Position numbers and translations under genes: made by a program. From positions 1-64,000 of the forward strand of contig JAVYIG010006603.1 of the NCBI GenBank assembly GCA_035222895.1: 64,000 nucleotides of DNA, read 5' to 3'. Within the stretch, counting starts at the first letter, position 1, and each line of letters starts with the position of its first letter. The DNA is from Strongylocentrotus droebachiensis (lineage: Eukaryota > Echinodermata > Echinoidea > Camarodonta > Strongylocentrotidae). This document shows positions 48,204-60,349 of the stretch, one piece after another. The notes under the pieces were generated by a model that saw only the letters and a list, made by a program, of their open reading frames with translations, had not been told where the DNA came from and did not search any database.

Positions 48204-49178
48204 ATGTTTCAGTCTTCAACAACACAATCATTGAAGCAGATAATAACATGTGGTGTTCCTCAGGGTTCTGTTTTGGGACCTACACTGTTTTTGTTGTACA
48301 TAAACGATTTGCCAAACTCAACAAATTATTTTAATTTTAGACTTTTTGCCGATGATTCTAACTTGTTTCATACGTTTCCACCGAAACAGAATTCAATTGA
48401 TATGGATAATATAGTTAATATGCATCTTGATAAGGTGACCATATGGTGTAAGGTGAATAAACTTACAGTCAATCTCTTAAAGACTAATTATTTGTTAATA
48501 AGAGGGAGTAGGCAATCAGTAGTAACTCAAGGGGTGCTAAAAATAGCAGAGACTGAAATAGCCCAGGTTGATGTTGCATCATTTGTAGGAATTTATATAG
48601 ATCAACACTTGACGTGGAAACCTCATATCCAAAGGGTTAATAAGTTTATCAGGAAAAGGGTTGGTGTTTTATATAGATTAAGACAGTTTGTGCCAAGGCG
48701 TGTTTTGTTGTTACTGTATAAGACGTTAATTCAACCGCATATGACCTACGGAATTGAGGTTTGGGGAAGTAATTATGAAATGAACATGAAGTGTTTATTA
48801 TTAAGCCAAAAGATGGCACTAAGAGTTATAACGTTTAGTCCAATTAGAACTCATTCACAACCGATATTCCAGGAGCTAAAATTATTGAATGTGTATCAAC
48901 TCCATAAATTATCTATTTGTGTTTTTATGTATCAATTATTGAATGATAAATTGCCACAGTCTCTAATTCAGTATTGCTGTTTCATAGAGCACAACTATGA
49001 GACTAGACAAAGAGAAAGTAAGAAGTTAAGTGTGCCTAAAGTAAGGACAACGCAAGGTAAATTTTCAATGTCATTCAGAGGCACACGCTATTGGAATGAT
49101 CTACCCCTTTCTGTACGGGAGAAAGCATCAGTATCTTGCTTTCGTAGAACTCTTATATCACAAATGTTAATAGAATAG
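48204..49178 (+). mobile_element. Non-LTR retrotransposon reverse transcriptase, 5'-truncated
   Basis: Seen: a 324-codon open frame beginning inside the RT palm: GVPQGSVLGPTLFLLYINDL, then the catalytic box FADDSNLF, then TVNLLKTNYL, VGIYIDQHLTWKPHI, a YKTLIQPHMTYG thumb region and the C-terminal FRGTRYWNDLP typical of CR1/Jockey/L2-type LINEs. The endonuclease and RT fingers are missing. The 3' UTR ends with AATAAA and a tail of repeated six-base AAACTC units to about 49,560. The 5' edge abuts a half copy of a palindromic MITE at 47,732-48,180. Frame intact, so insertion is fairly young. The clade is not settled. Confidence 0.9.
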
Positions 49179-49562
49179 TTGTTTATAACTTAGAACCAAG
49201 GCTCTTGCCTTATTGTAAATATTATGTTATATAATTCTTCATCTTTTATTTAGTGTAAAATACCAAAGCTTTGTATATAAGCACAGAACATATTTACCCT
49301 AGATGTAGAATAATTTGTAGCTTAGGTATGTATTCAATAGTTGTTCATATTTATTCATTACATTCTCATTTATTGCTGTGATACTTTTTGTGTGTTAGTG
49401 GTACTAGACACGATTAGCATTAAATGCTATTTTCTGGTCCCATTTGTCCTTTCAATGTTAATTAATCATTCACATTTGATTGTTATATTGATGTACTTTT
49501 TGTTTTGGATAATAAACTTCAAACTCAAACTCAAACTCAAACTCAAACTCAAACTCAAAACA
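49179..49562 (+). mobile_element. LINE 3' UTR and AAACTC tail
   Basis: Seen: AT-rich sequence after the RT stop, ending at 49,511-49,560 with AATAAACTTC followed by about eight AAACTC units. Short tandem tails like this mark the 3' ends of several non-poly(A) LINE groups. It belongs with the RT ORF at 48,204-49,178. Confidence 0.75.
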
Positions 49563-49873
49563 TAATGCATGTATACTGGTACGTTATGATACAAGTCAAT
49601 GGTGAAATGACCAACAACTTTTGTTTAGGAAGGGGCATCATAAAATCTGCATCATAACAAGCAAAATTTACACAAAAGCTGGAGAAAAAAAAGGAGGACA
49701 TTTTTTATTCCGACAACATTTGTAAATCACTGATATTGAATTAGAAATAAACTACGTTTGAATTTGATTCCCCCCCCCCAATCACAACACCAGCGATAAA
49801 AGTAAAGCAATGCACAAGATCATCCGACGATGTATGGATTCAACTTTCCTATTCAGTTATTCAAAATCTCTAA

Positions 49874-50527
49874 AGGACAAGTCCATTCGAAAAATAACTT
49901 ACTTTCAATACAAGCAGAAAAATCAAACAAACCAATCAAAAAATGTTTGAGCAAAATAGGATAACTAATAAGAAAGTTATACATTTTTGGAAAGTATTTA
50001 AAACTGTGGAACAATGAGAATCACAACACAAATTGCCAAGATGGTTATCAGTTTGTGACGTCATGTCCTCACCATTTTATCAATTGCTCTATATGGTTTA
50101 ATCCCATTAATTTCCCTTTTTATTCCCAAAAACTTGATTTCCCCAATGCCTGTGCCCAGATTATATGATTTGTATCATATTGCGGCATTACATTTTACAA
50201 CATTCTTCATGAACTTTGAAGAATTAAACTACTTTCTGAATATTGTATATTCATAATTATTGATTTTTTATAAAAAGATTCTTAAAGAGAAAATAGGAAA
50301 TTGATATCATCAATATAAAGAAATTAATTAGTGGATAATGATGACATGACGTCACAGACTCATGAGTGAGTTGCCAATTTGTCTAGTGATTTTTAAAGTC
50401 TTTAATGTCATTACAAAGTCATAACTTTCTTATTAGTTATCAGATTTTGATCAGACTTTGTTTGATTGGTTAGTCTGATTTTTCTGCTTCTATTGAAAGT
50501 ACGTTATTTTTGGAATGGACTTGGGCT
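49874..50527. mobile_element. TTAA-type MITE, family C copy 2
   Basis: Seen: AGGACAAGTCCATTCGAAAA to TTTTTGGAATGGACTTGGGC followed by TTTAA, matching the 18.8 kb copy in the arms. The centre is shorter. It ends about 22 bp from the donor of the gene B exon at 50,550. Confidence 0.7.
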
Positions 50528-50549
50528 TTAAACACATTACTGAACTTAC

Positions 50550-50681
50550 AACAGGTCTTCCAATTACTGTCCCGTTTACGTAAAAGGTCATACTGAGATC
50601 ACCTTTTGCTGGCTTAATAAGGACATGTTGTTCAATATCGGTAGGTTCGAATCCATGCTGCCTTTCCATGCTTTCTACCAT
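50550..50681 (-). CDS. Gene B, UPA exon 1
   Basis: Seen: a 132-nt, 44-codon exon (phase 0 to 0), acceptor tttgataacag and donor GTAAGT. It reads MVESMERQHGF, then HVLIKPAKGDLSMTFYVNG, and aligns with the gene A exon at 29,555-29,680. The ATG at its first codon follows a splice acceptor, so it is not the gene start. A TTAA-flanked MITE ends about 20 bases past the donor. Confidence 0.74.
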
Positions 50682-50917
50682 CTGTTATCAAAGAAAAGAA
50701 AATACAATTTACAGGTTTGCATAGATATACCAGGAAAAAGAAAGAAAATATCTCAGGAAGCAGTAATACACATTAACACATCAATTGTTATGATACAACA
50801 TACATGTAATTTTTTTTTTCTCCAAAGATGAAGAACAATATAAGATATATTCAGTCCCTACAATGGGCTCTGAATCTTCTATTGTTAGCACAGGCGGTGG
50901 TAGTTAACTACACTCAA

Positions 50918-51350
50918 GCCCCTTTCACACTGACATGGCGTGGCGTGGCATGGCGTACAGTAGCGTAGTGTTGCTTACACCTGCGTATAAAATTGGTACT
51001 TTCTGCGTCTATTGTCTACGCTGAAAGTACGCAAACAACAATAAACATGTTTAATTTTGTGCATCCATCTCGCGTACCCCTTTATCATGTGTCCCTCAGC
51101 ATATAATTACGTAGGTCAGCCTCGGGCTAGTTTGCAGGCACAAACCCTGGTCAGTCGTAAAAGAGAGTCTGCACTATAAGACTACCGTAGGCCAAGTACG
51201 ATAGCTGCTCCTGACACATCACAACCAGTAGGTAGCTGGGCTAGGCTTCTCTCAAGGTACAATGATTTTGTGATAAAGTGTCAAATTAGGCAGACGAGCC
51301 TAGGGCACCTTACGCTCGTCGCAGTCGGTGTGAAACCCGCTTAAGAGCGG
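50918..51350. mobile_element. MITE with CCCCTTTCACACTG ends
   Basis: Seen: AGCCCCTTTCACACTGACAT at the left, GTCGGTGTGAAACCCGCTTA at the right; the left also has short GGCGTGGCRTG repeats. No ORF. Inference: hAT-like or related non-autonomous element; target duplication not resolved. Confidence 0.5.
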
Positions 51351-51538
51351 GGCTATTTTGGGTGGTTTGAAGTGTAGTAGTGGATGTGGGCTCAGAAACA
51401 CATTCAAGAGCATAAAAACAAAATGGTTAAATCCTAGATGTTTGTAAAGGCAAGCCAGTTTCATACAAAGACGTTCTTAAGAAGGATAGATTATTTGTTC
51501 AACCTTAAAGGCATGCAGCTATTTCTTCAATATGTCTG

Positions 51539-52791
51539 GGCCCGTATTCAATAAACTTCTAAGACATTTTTCTTAAGTCTAAGAAAAAGTCTAAGAATTT
51601 GGCTAGGTTAAGAAAGTTGCCTCAGCCGTATTCTAAACACGTAAAGCAGTTTGTCTTAAGCTTAGCTAAGACAAATTCTTAGACCCGATGACGTCATGTT
51701 GGAAAGTTAAAGTAGTCGACTCGAGCGAATTAATTGCAACTCAATTTGCCTATGTAATTTGCGTGTTAAAATAAAAGTCGCACCGCACGAAAATTATACA
51801 CTAACATGTATGGGAGATAGAGCGTAAGGGAGGATGCTTACATATTTGTTTCGGGCTTGACCAACTGACACTAAAACAGTCTAGTCAAGACCCCCTGAGG
51901 CTAGATCTAGCATCCACTGTAGGCTTTTTATACTTTTCTGTCAAACATCTTCGAAGAGCCCAACAGGAATTTCTTATGTCGCAGCCGCAGGGTCTGTGAT
52001 TATGAAGGGAGCGCCGTCGCTAGCCGGCCTAGCCGGTCGACCAGCGCTAGCATTGGATTTGGAGCTACCCTTTGTTTTACATCGTCTACTGCTATGCTAG
52101 CCTAAAATTAATCAAATGGCTAAATGTAACCTTTATCAGACTCATAATATAACAAATTTTGTCTCACCTAATATTATGCCGATTGCACATTATTCCTCGT
52201 TTCCATATTTTAGTGCCAAAGACTAACAAAGTAAGAGACGGTTTCTTTATATATGACAGCCATGTCATAATTTAGTGTTATTTAGATGCTAAGTGCGCTA
52301 GGCCTACTCGTTAATTAGTTGTTGTGTACAAACAAACATAAACAAGTACAGTGCCTATATATGGCGCTCCTGCGCGCTGCGCCGTCAACACTGTATATAT
52401 ACGCGAAGCTTACGTTGATATATAGGTCAACTGATATCCTGCGTTCGCGCTGCATGCATTGTTTTTATTCCATTTGATCGAAACCCGAAGCTGTTGCTTG
52501 CAGCAGCACTGAGCTGCCTGTGCCAAAGCCCTATTTAAGCATCCTCATAGTATGCTTAAATATAGGGTAGATTTCTTACTTATCTTAGATATCTCGATTG
52601 TATTAGAATATGACATGCTATTTAAGTCCTTTTTCTTAGATAAAATCTAAGAATTCTTCTTAACCTTAAGGCAAATTTCTTAGTCCCCAATGCTGTTATA
52701 GAATACGATTTTTGGCTAAGATTTTTTCTTAGCCAAAATTTAAGAAAAAGTACTTAGATTTCATGCTTAAGAAGTTTATTGAATACGGGCC
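51539..52791. mobile_element. Harbinger-like MITE with CTG target duplication
   Basis: Seen: CTG then GGCCCGTATTCAATAAACTT, right end AAGTTTATTGAATACGGGCC then CTG. The subterminal regions hold many TCTTAAG/CTAAGA motifs in both orientations. The three-base duplication and the GGGCCCGTATTC end are typical of Harbinger-type elements (recall). There is no coding frame; the middle is GC-richer with ATATAGGCGC-like palindromes. Confidence 0.65.
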
Positions 52792-53557
52792 CTGGTCTCT
52801 CCTCTTAATTCGCACCCTTTACGTGTGCGATTGTTACAGTAGTCCGGCAGCCATCTCGATATACCTTGTTTTAGGGTCTATAGTTGTTTTTTTTTTGGAT
52901 TATAGTTCCTTAGACCATCAATTTGAAGAATCCGATTGCTGACACTCTGTCAGCATTGAGCAATTTGAGATATGTGACGTCATACAAAATGGCCGCCAAA
53001 ATCCCCTTTTTAACCAAAATTAATGATATAAAAAGTGTTAACAGCATTTTACTACATTAAATGGCAGTTAAATATCTTGATTTTTTTCTAGAATCATCAT
53101 TAAATACAAATTGCGATGTTGTATGATCACAAATGATATGTAAATTTGCATAATTCGGAATGGCGCCCTCTATAGACACATTAATTTGCATAGTTCAAAA
53201 TGATAGCCAATTACCAATTTCTAACATGAGATTATTTATTTTTATTTTGTGATTTAATACTCGAAGAAAACACGATTGAATTTTGTGCTCTCTGTCCCAT
53301 AGATATGAGGTGGCATATGGTGACAAATGCCCGTTTTCAGTGACAGCGTTAAGAAACTAGATTTGTATTCTAAGGTACTAGATTCTTTTATATGAACCTA
53401 AAAGTTACGAACTATACCAATACGATACAGGACTATATCCGTTTATAAGTTTGCTTCAAAATCTTGAAATTTGTTTAAAAGCCCTCTAAAATGTTGGGAA
53501 CCCTAAAATATTTCATGCGGAAGAGGGTGTCATTTAACACTTAATTCTGGAAAAATA

Positions 53558-53827
53558 TTAAAAACAAATGTGTTCGAAGTGAGGTCGTGACTGTAAGGCG
53601 TGCTTCCACACACATGTTTGCAAATGAGCTCTCTTAACATTTTCTACAAACGCTTTAGTAGTTTGAGGTAGTGAGGCAAGGTTTGGGTTATTTGTAGCTC
53701 CTAGTCTTCGGACCCTTGATAGCCACACGTTGATACGAGCCTCTGACATTGAGCTGGTTGTTGACTGTCCATAACACGAGAGTAGGTTGAGTGATGACAT
53801 ATGACCATGCTGCATCAACATTGCCAA
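53558..53827 (-). pseudogene. Transposon-associated conserved protein fragment
   Basis: Seen: an 89-codon frame containing HGHMSSLNLLSCYGQSTTSS, ARINVW, LPQTTKAFVENVKRAHLQ and CVWKHALQ. Proteins with a block like LPPT..A...H.KRA.YQ..(I/V)W are common in repeat-rich marine invertebrate genomes and appear mobile-element-linked. That is recall, not a search. It lies inside the 6.1 kb inverted-repeat element, so it may be a remnant of that element's own coding sequence. Confidence 0.5.
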
Positions 53828-54068
53828 CTGAGTCCTAGGGGAGTCGAATCTTCTGCTTCATCACTTTCAGCATTGTACCCTGTCCAATGCCAAACCTCAT
53901 CTTGACGGTAATGACTAGCTTCTGCTTTTGCCTATTTCTGAACACCCAATCATCCTGCAGACTCGCGCATATATGCTGTCGATCAACTGTAGTTTGTTGT
54001 CATGAAAAGATAGTGAAGTTAGCAACACTAGAGACATGTTTAAACACATCAAGTCACCGACCAAGAAA

Positions 54069-56465
54069 CCTTCTCCCAAAGTTATATGTCTTGAAGGATG
54101 AAAATGGGAACATTTTAACAGAGGATGAAGATATAAAGGCAAGGTGGAAGAAGTAATATTGTGTAAAACCGTATACTGCAAAAGAAACTGAGGAAGTTGA
54201 TACTCATGAAGGAGTAACTCTGAGTAAGCGTCGAGGACGAGCCCTTGCTTGAACCTGACATCTTACAAAATGGAGCGAAGGAAGCAATAAATCATCTGAG
54301 ACCTGGGAAAGCGCCTGGTATTGAAAATTCCCTGTGAAGCTTTTAAAAGAGAGTGGAGAGGAGGGCGTAAATGTCTTGCATAAGCTGTGTAACAAAATAT
54401 GGAGACAGAGAATATGGCCACAAGACTGGAATAGAGCTGTTTTTCTCCCACTCCCAAAGAAAGGTGTTACAAAATGAATGTGCCAACACCCGCACTATTT
54501 CTATTACTCCGCATGCCAGTAAGATTCTTCTTCACTTAATTGCTGAAAGATTTAGAAACAAACAGGGTTCAGAACAGAAAGAGGGACAAGAAACCAAATT
54601 GGCAATTTCAAAAATTTGATGGAGAAAAGCAGAGAATTTCAAAAACTTCTCTCCCTAGCTTTATTGATTATTCCAAAGCTTTTGACTGCGTGCAACATAA
54701 ACGCCTATGGAAGATTATGAGCTAGATGGGCTTTCCAGCACATATTATTCAACTCATCCAGTCGCTTTACCAAGACCAACTTAAGCAACAGTAAGAAAAG
54801 AGAATGGCTACACCGAAAGGTTCACTATTGGTCAAGTTGTCCGTCAAGGCTGCATCCTATCACCATAACCTTTCAACATCTATGCTGAATTCATCATGAG
54901 AAGGCTTTTTATTGTCAAGTTTCTGTTGGTGGACGAATGATCACCAACCTAAGATACGCCGACAATACTACACTCCCTGACGTACTAATTGGGGAGGGGG
55001 GGGGGGGGGACAGTTGACCCCCCAAATAAAATTCAAACTGTTTTTTTCTTCATATTCGATACCAGTGATTTACGAATGTTGCTGAAAAGACATGATTTTC
55101 CTGGTTTTTTTTCTCACTTTTTAGTAAATTATAATTTGTTAAGCGTATGCTGGAAAATGACAAATCCCTAAATTCAGTCAAGCAAAAAATATGCTTATTT
55201 AAAAGCCTACATGTCAGGGTCCGCGGAACGGCCGGGCCAAGGGGACTCGAGTCCCCCTCACTTTTTGTATAAAGTATGTTAAAGAGAACTAGAAAGAAAG
55301 TGACCCGAGGTGAAATGTGGTATCAAAATATGCTCATCTGACAGTTATTAAATGCCTAAAACCCACTGAGCTTTCGGGGGCTGTGCCCCTTGAACCCCAC
55401 CTAGGGCTCTAAGGAGGCCCCTGCATGGATGCTCATCTGACAGTTATTAGCTGCCTACAACCCTGAGCTTCCGGGGGCCCTGCCCCCTGGACCCCACGCC
55501 AATTTGCGCTCCTCTCTTCCTGATCGTAAATACTTTAGCCCCCACCCCCGCTTTAAAAAACGTTCCGCGGGGCCTGCATGTAACATGTATGAGTGGTGGT
55601 GATGCAGATTGTTTTTCTGCCCCTCTAAATGTTTTTGCTCATTATGCCACTGACAACACTTATAACAAGAACATCAGAAGAACTACTAGAACTCCTTAAA
55701 AAAGAGTGAAGTATGCAAGTGAATAAATTGGACCCTACCTCAATGTAAAAAAGACCAAGATCATGATTGGTGGAAATTAACTACATGCAACAGAGCATGG
55801 TGGTTGATGGAGAAGAAGTTGATCAAGTGGACAAGTTTATGTAATTTTCTTGGGTCAATGATTGTCAAGGAGGGTGGAAGCTCGGTAGATATCAAGAGAC
55901 AACTGGCCATGGCTAAACATCGGCCTCAACACTGTCAAATATCTGGAAGGACAGGAACCTCACCTTGGCCACAAAGATCCAAGTAATGAAGGCATTGTTT
56001 TTCCAAGTAGGAACTCTATGGCTGCGAGACATAGGCATTCGGAAAGGCAGAGAGGGGAGCAATATCTGCCTTTAAAATGTGGTGTTGGAGGAAGCTACTT
56101 GGGATGTCATAAAGAGATTACATCACCAATGGACACAATTAATGTCCATCATCGGAGATCAACCGCCACTTGCTACCAGGATTGACAAGTACAAGCTACA
56201 ATAGTTTGGTCACGTTAGCAGAAGATCAGGAGATAACCTTGCCAAATTATTATTTAAGGTACCTTTAAAGGAACACATAACAAAGGAAGACTCTAGCTCA
56301 GATGGAGTGACGACCTTAGGGAAATCACTAGCCACCCTCTAAATACTAAATACACTCTACCGGATTGCAGGAGACAGATGCCGATTGAAAGGTCTCATCA
56401 AACGGGTCACAAGGGTGAGCCATGATCTATATGACAACGATGACGACGACGACGATGAACAGTGA
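54069..56465 (+). mobile_element. Decayed endonuclease/RT LINE copy
   Basis: Seen in several frames: VLKDENGNILTEDEDIKARW, LLKESGEEGVNVLHKLCNKI, then FIDYSKAFDCVQHKRLW, a GCILSP-like box and YADNTTL in place of YADD, and after an interruption VVDGEEVDQVDKF, LSNIWKDRNLTLATKI and FGHVSRRSGDNLAKLL. Stops and frameshifts throughout mean it is dead. Between 54,985 and about 55,650 it is interrupted by another repeat. It lies inside the larger inverted-repeat element 52,837-58,900. Family placement within non-LTR elements is uncertain. Confidence 0.82.
54985..55650. repeat. G-run/C-run repeat with internal tandem units, inserted in the dead LINE
   Basis: Seen: starts with a G run and contains CGATACCAGTGATTTACGAA, then units of CATCTGACAGTTATTA plus GAGCTTCCGGGGGCYCTGCC, which are themselves near-palindromic. 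It matches 11,575-12,590, which has more units. LINE-like coding resumes past its right edge. Confidence 0.65.
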
Positions 56466-57071
56466 GAGATAGTTTCTTGGAGGGCAGCAGTGACGCGGGA
56501 TTCAGTTGGAAGATGCTCGACCCGTTATGACCTCTAGATACTCTTGGATCTGTCAAACACCAAGCAAACATCATCAGATTTTCATCCACAGTAGAGCACA
56601 ACCATCAATGACTGTACAAGGTTGTTCCAGTGTCTCATGCCTGACTGACATCTCAACTTTTGTCAAATTCTATAAGTCCGCCATTGACATGGGAGTGCTC
56701 GTTTCCAGAATCATCAAAGAGTGCTGTTGGGACTGGTGAAAGCTCTTATGGTGAAATGTCCTTGACATTGACCTCTCTTCAACTTTTCATAGACTTTCGT
56801 ACCCCAACATTCATTGACTTCTATATGGCTGCCATGGTTTGAACTTTCTTGGAAATTGTGTCATAGAATCCACCAGGTAATTTCTTTTTGAAACTCATGC
56901 ATCTGTCTAGTTCAGATGTCAACTGCTTTATCCACATTCACTGACATTGGAGCAATGCTGGTCTAAATAAAACCTATCAATGGAATAATAATGCGTGCCG
57001 TAAAACCACTTCTCACCGATTTGATGAAAAATGAATTCTTTCATAGCTATTTTTGTTTCTTGACATATGTA

Positions 57072-58401
57072 GGGTAGGTGTAGGGAATTGGAGACCACCA
57101 AGCTTGAACCATCACTGTCTGTCCGTGTTGGCTCCAATATTACTATAGCGCCATATTATGTGACGTTTAACAACACTACTGCATATATCCAATTCTCGCT
57201 ACCCTAAATAGGTACGAAAATCTCGAAATTCGCGAGACCAGGTAATTTTCACTCTCTCGGGTCGTCACTACAACTTCCGGTATAGAGTCCCATCCCGCTG
57301 GCGCTAGCGCCTGTGTTCGCTGTGCAGAGTTTTCACGCACGCTAAAATCGATGCCAATCAGTGTAATTGGTACAGATTATAATATGCAATGGAAAGCTTC
57401 GGGCAGAATTAGTGACTTTAGCACAAAAGGCCGTTAAACTCTACCGTGAAAGAGAGGGTTGTGATCACGAACGCCTGCACAGGAAGCTGTAATGTCGAAA
57501 AGCTATCCCATAATGCAATGCGGATTTCAGGATTTTCCCCGGATCTCGGCAGAATCGCTATTTGGGGTAGCGAGAATTCATTTCGAAGACTACAATGTAT
57601 CGTAAAATTTAGCTCTGATATAAAAACACAATTTTCACTGAATGTTGTGGTGTATGCAGATATTTAGGGGTGGCTCTTAAAAATTAGTGTGCCAACAATC
57701 ACAGAAAACTTATGGCCATTGTGTGTTGTGAATGGGTGTTGCAATGCACATTATGAATGGTGTCTGATCAGAAATGTGTGTAGGCAATGGGGGACACCAG
57801 GTCCAAGATGGGGGCCTACTTTCCCCCAGTTGTCCATTTCATGTTGAAAGGCACTATCATGAAACATATTTGGTTGTTCCTGTCACCATTCTAATTTGAA
57901 TGCATTTCATTTAAGAAGTTGTTTCTATGCTGTGAGTTTGGTCAATGTAAAAGTCACATTGCCAGAACATTATTCTGAAAGTATTTAAACATAATTCAAA
58001 GCACCTTTATTACTGTAAACAAAAAACTACAGAAATATTTTGGGCCACATTGTTTTAAAATCGTTTCAAAATTACAGTAAGTTCATTGGCTGCATTGTAT
58101 CTCTTTTAAAAAGTGTTTGAACTAACTATAACAATCCCATTTTCATTCAAATTGTATTTAAAGTGTCTTGATTTGTAACTGTCCCTCATTACCTACACAT
58201 GAAGGTAATGAAAGACCTGGTGATGACGTCATTAATCATTGTTATCTTATTAATCAGTTACATCATGACCACAATTTTGTTTCCAAATAAAGAGAAAAAA
58301 TTACTGAAGAGAATACAAAACTTTCTGTATGTGTAACATTGTTCATGTTTATGTTAATTATGCAAATGTGCTCAAGGGTCTCCAATTCCCCACACCTACC
58401 C
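57072..58401. mobile_element. TIR element with TA flanks, nested
   Basis: Seen: GGGTAGGTGTAGGGAATTGG at 57,072 and its inverted counterpart ending CACACCTACCC at 58,401, with TA on each outer side. The 1.33 kb interior has no transposase-like frame. Inference: non-autonomous DNA transposon inserted within the 52.8-58.9 kb element. Confidence 0.6.
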
Positions 58402-58977
58402 TATCCAAATTTGGACCAAACAAGATGAAAGATGAATGCAGCACAACTGCAATTGTTGCCAAAAAAAAAGCATTTAATATGATTTCAAGTTGACATAGAT
58501 TTAAAAAATTGGCATTTGGCTGGCACACATATTTTATTCAAATTAATATGTTTATAGAGGGCGCTATTTCAAAATATGCAAATAAACTGGTCATCTATAG
58601 CCATGCAACATCACAAACGTTTTTTAAGTGATGGTCCTCAAGAGATACAGACATTTGGCTGCCCAAAATTGTAGAAAAAATCCTTATTATATATTTATTA
58701 TTCGTTTTTAAAGGAAAATCATGTACTTTGGCGGCCATTTTGTATGACGTCATATATCTTAAATTGCTCAAGGCGGACAGAGTGTCAGCAATTGGATTCT
58801 TGAAATAGAAGCTTTAGGCAATCAAAATCCATTGAAAAAAAAACTATAGACCATAAAACAAGGTTAGGCCAATAATCTGGGTTTGGCTGCCGGACTACAG
58901 CCCCAAGCCTGACAGAGTACCATCTTGACGCAGTACAAACAGGTGACGCTAGTGTGGTACGGTATGTCACTGAAACA

Positions 58978-59235
58978 GCTCCCGTAGGATTTTTGTGCAA
59001 AAGTAGATTTTTTTTTTTGTTGCATTTTTGGAATCATTGGGGTCCAAGCTAACAGAAATTGATGGGGTTCAAATTTTCCCGAAGACACCAAATTTCTCTA
59101 TTTCGCGTTATATAAGCCATTTTGGCGCCCAGTAAGGACCCCCCCAGGAAATGAAGGAGGGGTCTGAAAATTTGAACCCCATCATTTTTGGCCAATTAGG
59201 ACCCTTTTGAAGCCAAAAATCCTACGGGATTACAT
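58978..59235. repeat. Short foldback with CCCGTAGGATTTTTG ends
   Basis: Seen: TCCCGTAGGATTTTTG at the left and CAAAAATCCTACGGGA at the right. Inner arms share GGGGTTCAAATTTTCCCG and its inverse near 59,165. A hairpin MITE of about 260 bp. Confidence 0.6.
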
Positions 59236-60349
59236 ACCATACAGCACTACTAGGCGCTAGCCTAAAATCAACATGAAGTTTATCACAATTTGTTTTTCTT
59301 TAATATAATAGCCCATAACTAATTTCTTTTTCATTATTATCCCTTTGCTAATGAAAGTAATTATATTAATTTTTTAATAATATTCCAAAAAAACTCAAAC
59401 CTTATTACATTTTAACAAAACATAAACAGATGTTTCTGTTTCTTGACAAATATCACACTGGTCATTACCCATTATACGCCATCTGCATAGATTATGCTTC
59501 GATACAAAAAATATCATGAAATAATTTAACATTAACTTGCTTTATCCTTTTATTTCCTAGTTGTCGAAACTTCTGCCAACTAAAAGAAAAAGGTCAATTA
59601 AAAAAAGAAATCCCAGTAATGTGTTACAATTGGTTTCGAAATTTTCTGTGTAAGGAGGGATAAATAATAATGTTTTATGTTCAACCTACGTATATCAACA
59701 CAGTCTCCTGTATCTACTTCTATCAAAGTTGAAGGGAGCAAGGAGATAGCCCCCTTCACCCCCGCCCCCCCCCCCCCCCTCCCCACCCCCCCCCCCAAAA
59801 AAAAAAATAGACACAGAAATAATAAGAAACCTTTTTGTTTGTGTAGTGTATTGTGGTAATGTAAATAATCAGCAAAATGCTTTTAAAAAACAAATTATAA
59901 TTAGGCTTACTTTGTTTTAAACATTCCCGCTCAGCTGCCATGTGAGATTGTAAAACAGTAACAGGAGCCGTCATGACTCCTTACGTCAAATATGAAGAGA
60001 GGGGAAAATAAGAATCACATAGATCCCTCAATAAGTAAAGCCCTATAGAGACAAATGATTGCCTTTCGTCTGCGATGACTTCCTAACTTCACAAACGAGT
60101 CATACGAGGCTATGCTACTGACAGTGCTTGCTCTCCGACAGGATGAACACAAACAACCCGATATTGCTGATTTACATGGAATATTACAGGGTGTGGTTTG
60201 TTAAACCCTCAAAAGTAATCGAGAGTAGGGTAATTTGATGCCACCCAAATATCCAGGACGACTTCAACTGACTACCTGACAAGATGATCGGCAACTGTGC
60301 TTTTATAGAAACCGGAAGCTGCTAGAGGGCCGCCTTTGTCGTTCATGGA

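Larger units (their letters stand above)
52837..58900. mobile_element. 6.1 kb element with long terminal inverted repeats
   Basis: Seen: the left arm (52,837-53,210) begins CAGTAGTCCGGCAGCC and the right arm (58,530-58,900) ends GGCTGCCGGACTACAG. The arms match in inverted order for most of ~370 bp, including the GACGTCATACAAAATGGC block and a GCGCCCTCTATA block. The interior holds a transposon-associated ORF fragment, a dead LINE and a smaller TIR element. Inference: a DNA transposon or foldback that took later insertions; no transposase core was recognised. Confidence 0.68.
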
